In this document: piece after piece, positions 60,322 to 64,000 of the stretch
Numbering within the stretch: the first letter of the stretch is position 1
How the letters are laid out: every line of letters begins with the position of its first letter
NCBI RefSeq assembly: GCF_003202285.1
Contig: NZ_MASW01000005.1
Location: 62,001-126,000 of the forward strand
DNA: 64,000 bases
Direction: 5' to 3'
Source of the DNA: Prauserella muralis
GTDB taxonomy: Bacteria > Actinomycetota > Actinomycetes > Mycobacteriales > Pseudonocardiaceae
Position numbers and translations under genes: made by a program
Notes under the pieces: generated by a model
The model's database searches: none
What the model saw: only the letters and a program-made list of their open reading frames with translations
What the model was told of the DNA's origin: nothing

Positions 60322-61116
60322 ATGACCGCTTCACCGTCCGTGTTCCCCTCCCTGTCCGCCGTCGTGGCGACCCTGCGTGCCGCCGGATGCGTGTTCGCCG
60401 AGGACGAGGCGCGCCTGCTGCTCGCCGAGGCGCGGGAGCCCGCCGCGCTCGCCGAGCTGGTGGCGCGGCGCGCCGCCGGGACGCCGCTGGAACACGTCCT
60501 CGGCTGGACGGCCTTCCACGGGCTGCGCATCGTGACCGAGCCCGGCGTCTTCGTGCCGCGCAGGCGCACCGAGTTCCTCGTCGACGAGGCCGCGCGGCTC
60601 GCCCCGCCGGGCTCGGTCGTGGCCGACCTCTGCTGCGGCACGGGCGCGGTGGGCCTGGCACTGGCGACGGCGCTCGGCGCCACCCGGCTGCACGCCACCG
60701 ACATCGAGCCCGCCGCCGTGCGCTGCGCCCGGCGCAACCTCGCGCGCGTCGGCGGCCACGTCCACGAGGGTGACCTCGACGCGCCCCTGCCCGCCGCGTT
60801 GCGCGGGCGGATCGGCGTGCTCACCGCCAACGTGCCCTACGTGCCGACGGCCGAGGTCGCCCTGCTGCCGCCGGAGGCGAGGGAGCACGAGCCGGCGATC
60901 GCCCTCGACGGGGGCGCCGACGGGCTCGCCGTCGTGCGCCGGGTGAGCGCCCTGGCGCCACGCTGGCTCGTTCCCGGGGGACGCCTGCTGGTCGAGACCA
61001 GCGAGCGGCAGGCGCCCGTCGCCGCCGAGACGTTCCGCGGCGACGGGCTGGAGCCGGCGGTGACGACGTCGGCGGAGCTGGGGGCCACCGTCGTCGTCGG
61101 CACCCTGCCCGCCTGA
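60322..61116 (+). CDS. PrmC/HemK-related methyltransferase with NVPY motif
   Basis: A 264-residue SAM-dependent methyltransferase. A short PrmC-like helical domain with GTPLEHVLGWTAFHGL is followed by the SAM motif VADLCCGTGAVGLALA. The catalytic NPPY is changed to N170-V-P-Y173, which matches the PrmC-related group of putative glutamine-N5 methyltransferases of unknown substrate. It is not the housekeeping PrmC. ATG 60322 follows GAAAGG. Confidence 0.88.
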   Translation: MTASPSVFPSLSAVVATLRAAGCVFAEDEARLLLAEAREPAALAELVARRAAGTPLEHVLGWTAFHGLRIVTEPGVFVPRRRTEFLVDEAARLAPPGSVVADLCCGTGAVGLALATALGATRLHATDIEPAAVRCARRNLARVGGHVHEGDLDAPLPAALRGRIGVLTANVPYVPTAEVALLPPEAREHEPAIALDGGADGLAVVRRVSALAPRWLVPGGRLLVETSERQAPVAAETFRGDGLEPAVTTSAELGATVVVGTLPA

Positions 61117-61159
61117 GCCCTCACGGTGGACGCCTTGCGCCGCTCGGTGCCGCCTGTTA

Positions 61160-61174
61160 TGCATGAGTCATGCA
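61160..61174. promoter_or_regulatory. Palindrome upstream of EamA gene
   Basis: TGCATGA-G-TCATGCA, a perfect 15-base dyad, with ATGCATGAGT also directly repeated. It is AT-rich against its surroundings and ends 32 bases before the transporter start, so it is a candidate operator. Confidence 0.5.
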
Positions 61175-61205
61175 TGAGTGCCGCATCGCTCGGAGCCGGT
61201 GACGC

Positions 61206-62039
61206 GTGGGCGCGCTGCTCGCGCTCGCCTCGGCGGCCTGCTACGGGCTGTCCGACTTCGCGGGTGGCCTGCTGTCCCGGCACACGCACGCCACCCACGT
61301 GGCGCTGGCCGGGCAGGCAGGCGGCCTCGTGCTCGCGCTGGCGGCCACGCCGCTGGCGACGGCGGCGGCGGTGAGCCCGGCCGATGTCGGCTGGGGCTTG
61401 CTCTCCGGCGTCGGGACCGGCGTCGGGATGCTGCTGCTGTTCCGGGGGCTGAGCCGGGCGGCGATGAGCGTGGTGGTGCCGGTGAGCGCGGTCGGCGGGG
61501 TGGCGTTGCCGGTGCTGGCCGGGGTGGTCCTGCTGGGCGAGCGGCCCTCCCTGGCGGCCTGGGCCGGGATCGGCGTGGCGGTGCCCGCGCTGTGGCTGGT
61601 CTCGCGGCCCCGCGACGGTGGCTCCGGGCCCGTGGCGGCGGCCGGGGACGGTCTGCTCGCCGGCGCCGGGATCGCCCTGCAGTACCTGGCACTGGCGCAG
61701 GCGGGCCCCGCGTCCGGCCTCTGGCCGGTGGTCGCGGGCCGGGTGGCCGCGATCGGCACCCTGCTCGTGCCCGCACTGGCCGCCGCGCGCCGGCCGCGTC
61801 CGCCCGCGCGGGTCACGCTCGGCGCCGCCGCCACCGGCGCGGCCGCCGCGCTCGCGCTCGTCTGTTACCTGCTGGCCACGCGCCAGCAGCTCGTCGTCAT
61901 CGCGGTGGTGCTGTCGTCGCTGTACCCGGCCATCCCGGTGCTGCTCGGCATCACCCTGCTCCGGGAGCGGCTGTCGTGGACGCAGACGGCGGGCCTCGGG
62001 GCGGCGGGCGCCGCGGTCGCCCTGCTGACGGCCGGGTAG
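61206..62039 (+). CDS. EamA/DMT-family transporter
   Basis: A 277-residue transporter with ten hydrophobic helices arranged as two EamA repeats (about 1-135 and 148-277; LLGERPSLAAWAGIGVAVPAL and LLRERLSWTQTAGLGAAGAA close them). It probably exports metabolites or amino acids. GTG 61206 is the only start before helix 1. Confidence 0.88.
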   Translation: MGALLALASAACYGLSDFAGGLLSRHTHATHVALAGQAGGLVLALAATPLATAAAVSPADVGWGLLSGVGTGVGMLLLFRGLSRAAMSVVVPVSAVGGVALPVLAGVVLLGERPSLAAWAGIGVAVPALWLVSRPRDGGSGPVAAAGDGLLAGAGIALQYLALAQAGPASGLWPVVAGRVAAIGTLLVPALAAARRPRPPARVTLGAAATGAAAALALVCYLLATRQQLVVIAVVLSSLYPAIPVLLGITLLRERLSWTQTAGLGAAGAAVALLTAG

Positions 62040-62071
62040 CCGGCGCGCCGGCGTCCGGGCCCGCCACGGCC

Positions 62072-62491
62072 TCAGCGCGCGGCGAGATCGGCCTCGACGG
62101 CGGCGACGGCCTGCTCCGGGGTGACGTCACGGCCGAGCACCAGCCCGTCGCAGACGAGCGCCGTGGCGCCGGTGGCGGCGACGACCTGCCGGGCCGCGAC
62201 GCGCCACGGCAGCCCGCGCCGGCGGGCGGCCCGCCACACCGCGGGCAGCAGCCACGCGGTGTTGCGCGGATCGGCCACCGTCAGCTCCACCTCGTCGTCG
62301 GCGAAGCGTTCCCGCAGCGCCCGGTACACCGCGCCGGTGCGCTCCATGTCGTCGCGGCAGTGCGCGTACGGGTCCTCGGCACCGGCCGCGCCCAGCACCC
62401 CGATCGCCTCGCCGTCGAGCCTGCCGCAGCAGCCCGATCCGCCCATCTGCTGATCCCACTGCCGGACCAGCACCACACTGTGCCGCGCCAC
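62072..62491 (-). CDS. Conserved small protein with vicinal Cys pair, unknown function
   Basis: A 139-residue protein starting [17 protein letters not shown], then [10 protein letters not shown] with two adjacent Cys and a later AHCRDDM. The alpha/beta pattern with a [13 protein letters not shown] centre suggests a thioredoxin-like fold, but I do not recognise the family. GTG 62491 has GGGAGG 8 bases upstream; GTG 62500 overlaps that site and is less likely. Confidence 0.65.
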   Translation of the reverse strand: MARHSVVLVRQWDQQMGGSGCCGRLDGEAIGVLGAAGAEDPYAHCRDDMERTGAVYRALRERFADDEVELTVADPRNTAWLLPAVWRAARRRGLPWRVAARQVVAATGATALVCDGLVLGRDVTPEQAVAAVEADLAAR

Positions 62492-62598
62492 GTCGCCCAC
62501 CTCCCGTCGCCTTCCATTATCCGCCGGGTTGCGACCGTCGGCGGTGCCGCGGCGGCCCGGCCCGCGCTAGGCTCACCGCGCTGGGCTGGGGGTGGGGT

Positions 62599-64000
62599 AT
62601 GGGAACGGTGGACGTGCGGCCCGCGCCACGGGACGGTGTGGCGCCGCTGCCGGGCTTCGCGTGGCGACCGGTCGGCCTCGTCGCGTTGGCGCAGCTCGCC
62701 GTGCTCACCGCGGTGTCCTGGCGGTACGGCTTCCACCGCGACGAGCTGTACTTCGTGGCGGCGGGTGAGCGGCCCGCGTGGGGCTACGTGGACCAGCCTC
62801 CGCTCGTGCCGATGCTGGCCAGGGCCGCCGGGGAGGTCCTCGGCGACAGCCCGGCCGCGCTGCGGGTGGTGCCGGGCCTGGTCGCGGCGGCGACGGTCGT
62901 GGTCGTCGCGCTCGTGGCCAGGGAGCTGGGCGGCGGCCGCGCCGCCCAGGTGCTGACGGCGGCGGCCACGGCGCTGTCGGCGTTCGTGCTCGTCACCGGG
63001 CACATGCTGTCCACCGCGACGCTCGACCTGCTGGTGTGGACGGTCGTCGGGTTGCTCGCGCTGCGGCTGCTGCGCACGGGCGACGGCCGCTGGTGGGTCG
63101 CCATCGGCCTGGCGGTCGGGGCAGGCCTGGCCGCGAAGTGGCTGGTGCTGCTGCTGGTGGCGGTGCTCGGGCTCGCGGTCCTGCTGGTGGGGCCGCGCAG
63201 CGTGCTGCGCAGCGGCTGGCTCGGCGCCGGTGTCGCGCTCGCCGCGGCGCTCGCCGCCCCGGTGGTGGTGTGGCAGGCGGCGCACGACTTCCCGCTGCTC
63301 ACCGTCGCGGGCGGCATCAGCGAGGACGACGGCGCCGAGAACCGGATCCTGTTCGTGCCGCTGCAGCTGGCCTACCTGTCGCCGGTGCTGGCGCCGGTGT
63401 GGCTGGCTGGGCTCGTCCGGCTGTGGCGGCGGCCGGAGCTGCGGTGGGCGCGTGCCCTGGCGGTGAGCTACCCGCTGCTGTGCATCGCGCTGCTGGCGCT
63501 CGGCGGCAAGCCGTACTACTCGATCCCGCTGTTGCTGCTGCTCGTGGCGGCCGGGGCCGAACCGACGCTGCACTGGCTGCGGCGGGGCCCGGTCGCGTCG
63601 CGACGCTCGCTGGCCACCACGTCCGCGGTGGTGGGCGGCGTCCTGTCGGTGGTGGTGGCCCTGCCGGTGCTGCCGCCGGGCCTGCTGAACGGTCCCGTGC
63701 TCGCCATGAACAAGGAACAGGGCGAGCAGGTGGGGTGGCCGGAGTTCGCGGCGACGATCGCGCGGGCGTGGCGGCAGATCCCGCCGCCGGAGCGCGCCAC
63801 CGCGGTGATCGTGACGAGCAACTACGGCCAGGCCGGCGCGATCGAGCGGTACGGTCCCGGCCTCGGGCTGCCCCAGCCCTACTCGGGGCACATGTCCTAC
63901 GCGGACTGGGGCCCGCCGCCGGACACCCTGCGCGGCCCGGTGCTGCTGGTGGGGCCGGCAGGCGAGGACACCCCGGATGCCTTCACCGCCTGCCGGGTCG
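62599..64000 (+). CDS. GT39/ArnT-like membrane glycosyltransferase, cut by right edge
   Basis: Partial, 467 codons visible. A GT-C glycosyltransferase of the PMT/ArnT family: [20 protein letters not shown] and [13 protein letters not shown] give the acidic loop-1 motif (RDE, then DQPP), followed by about ten helices and the start of a C-terminal periplasmic part. Such enzymes use polyprenyl-phosphate sugars to glycosylate lipids or proteins outside the membrane. ATG 62599; the 3' end is outside the window. Confidence 0.9.
   Translation, partial: MGTVDVRPAPRDGVAPLPGFAWRPVGLVALAQLAVLTAVSWRYGFHRDELYFVAAGERPAWGYVDQPPLVPMLARAAGEVLGDSPAALRVVPGLVAAATVVVVALVARELGGGRAAQVLTAAATALSAFVLVTGHMLSTATLDLLVWTVVGLLALRLLRTGDGRWWVAIGLAVGAGLAAKWLVLLLVAVLGLAVLLVGPRSVLRSGWLGAGVALAAALAAPVVVWQAAHDFPLLTVAGGISEDDGAENRILFVPLQLAYLSPVLAPVWLAGLVRLWRRPELRWARALAVSYPLLCIALLALGGKPYYSIPLLLLLVAAGAEPTLHWLRRGPVASRRSLATTSAVVGGVLSVVVALPVLPPGLLNGPVLAMNKEQGEQVGWPEFAATIARAWRQIPPPERATAVIVTSNYGQAGAIERYGPGLGLPQPYSGHMSYADWGPPPDTLRGPVLLVGPAGEDTPDAFTACRV

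Noticed and set aside
1-64000. tRNA, rRNA, riboswitch or prophage genes
   Set aside because: No cloverleaf, conserved ribosomal segment, recognised aptamer or phage structural gene was seen on reading both strands; short structured RNAs cannot be excluded without a covariance search.

Overview
The window is very GC-rich DNA (codon third positions are almost all G or C) with densely packed genes, many overlapping by ATGA or GTGA and many starting with GTG. An EmbC-type arabinosyltransferase, a DUF222/13E12 HNH protein with a mycobacterial-type SOS box, SPW and DUF4383 membrane proteins, a three-helix actinobacterial Rieske protein and a SigF/SigB-like promoter all point to an actinomycete with an arabinogalactan wall. 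A Pseudonocardiaceae member (Amycolatopsis or Saccharomonospora relative) is the best guess. I see no rRNA, tRNA, CRISPR array, transposase or prophage. No stretch longer than about 300 bases lacks a gene.

Layout. 0-5 kb: metallo-hydrolase (cut by the left edge), an ArsR/AHSA1 pair, an alpha/beta hydrolase, an effector-binding-domain protein, an orphan KhtT-like antiporter regulator and a cupin. 5-13 kb: LysR regulator divergent from a cytoplasmic molybdoenzyme operon (fused Fe-S/NrfD subunit, molybdopterin subunit, Mrp ATPase, SulP transporter). 13-18 kb: CPBP protease, membrane hydrolase, DUF6069-like protein, a 55-residue Cys-rich protein and a CstB-like persulfide dioxygenase-rhodanese behind a CsoR/CstR-type operator. 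18-26 kb: a tightly overlapping four-gene operon (TPP enzyme, enolase-superfamily enzyme, FAD/Fe-S dehydrogenase, GH15 glycosidase). 26-30 kb: SOS-box HNH protein and a CopB-type metal ATPase with two CsoR-type operators. 30-41 kb: CmcH-like carbamoyltransferase, HtrA-like lipoprotein protease, small lipoproteins, site-2 protease, zinc alcohol dehydrogenase, arabinosyltransferase, and a TetR gene flanked by matching palindromes. 41-46 kb: stress cluster (hemerythrin, SPW, manganese catalase, DUF4383, FUSC-like, STAS). 46-52 kb: an accessory respiratory cluster (CuA subunit II, oxidase subunit I, two small membrane proteins, cytochrome b, convergent Rieske). 52-64 kb: SDR, CPA1 antiporter, SatP acetate permease, Cys-rich pentapeptide protein, ArsR-AHSA1 fusion, Glu/Leu-type dehydrogenase with divergent LysR, PrmC-related methyltransferase, EamA transporter and an edge-cut GT39-like glycosyltransferase.

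The most unusual item is the respiratory cluster. Its oxidase subunit I keeps every heme and copper ligand and the active-site Tyr, but lacks the marker residues of both the D and K proton channels. It sits with cytochrome b and Rieske genes but without cytochrome c (QcrC) or subunit III genes. A second theme is sulfur and copper: a molybdoenzyme-SulP operon, a persulfide dioxygenase and a copper-type ATPase, the last two sharing TACCCC-N2/3-GGGGTA operators although no CsoR/CstR regulator is encoded here. A third is general stress: a near-consensus GTTT-N15-GGGTAT promoter precedes the hemerythrin gene and a similar one precedes the DUF4383 gene.
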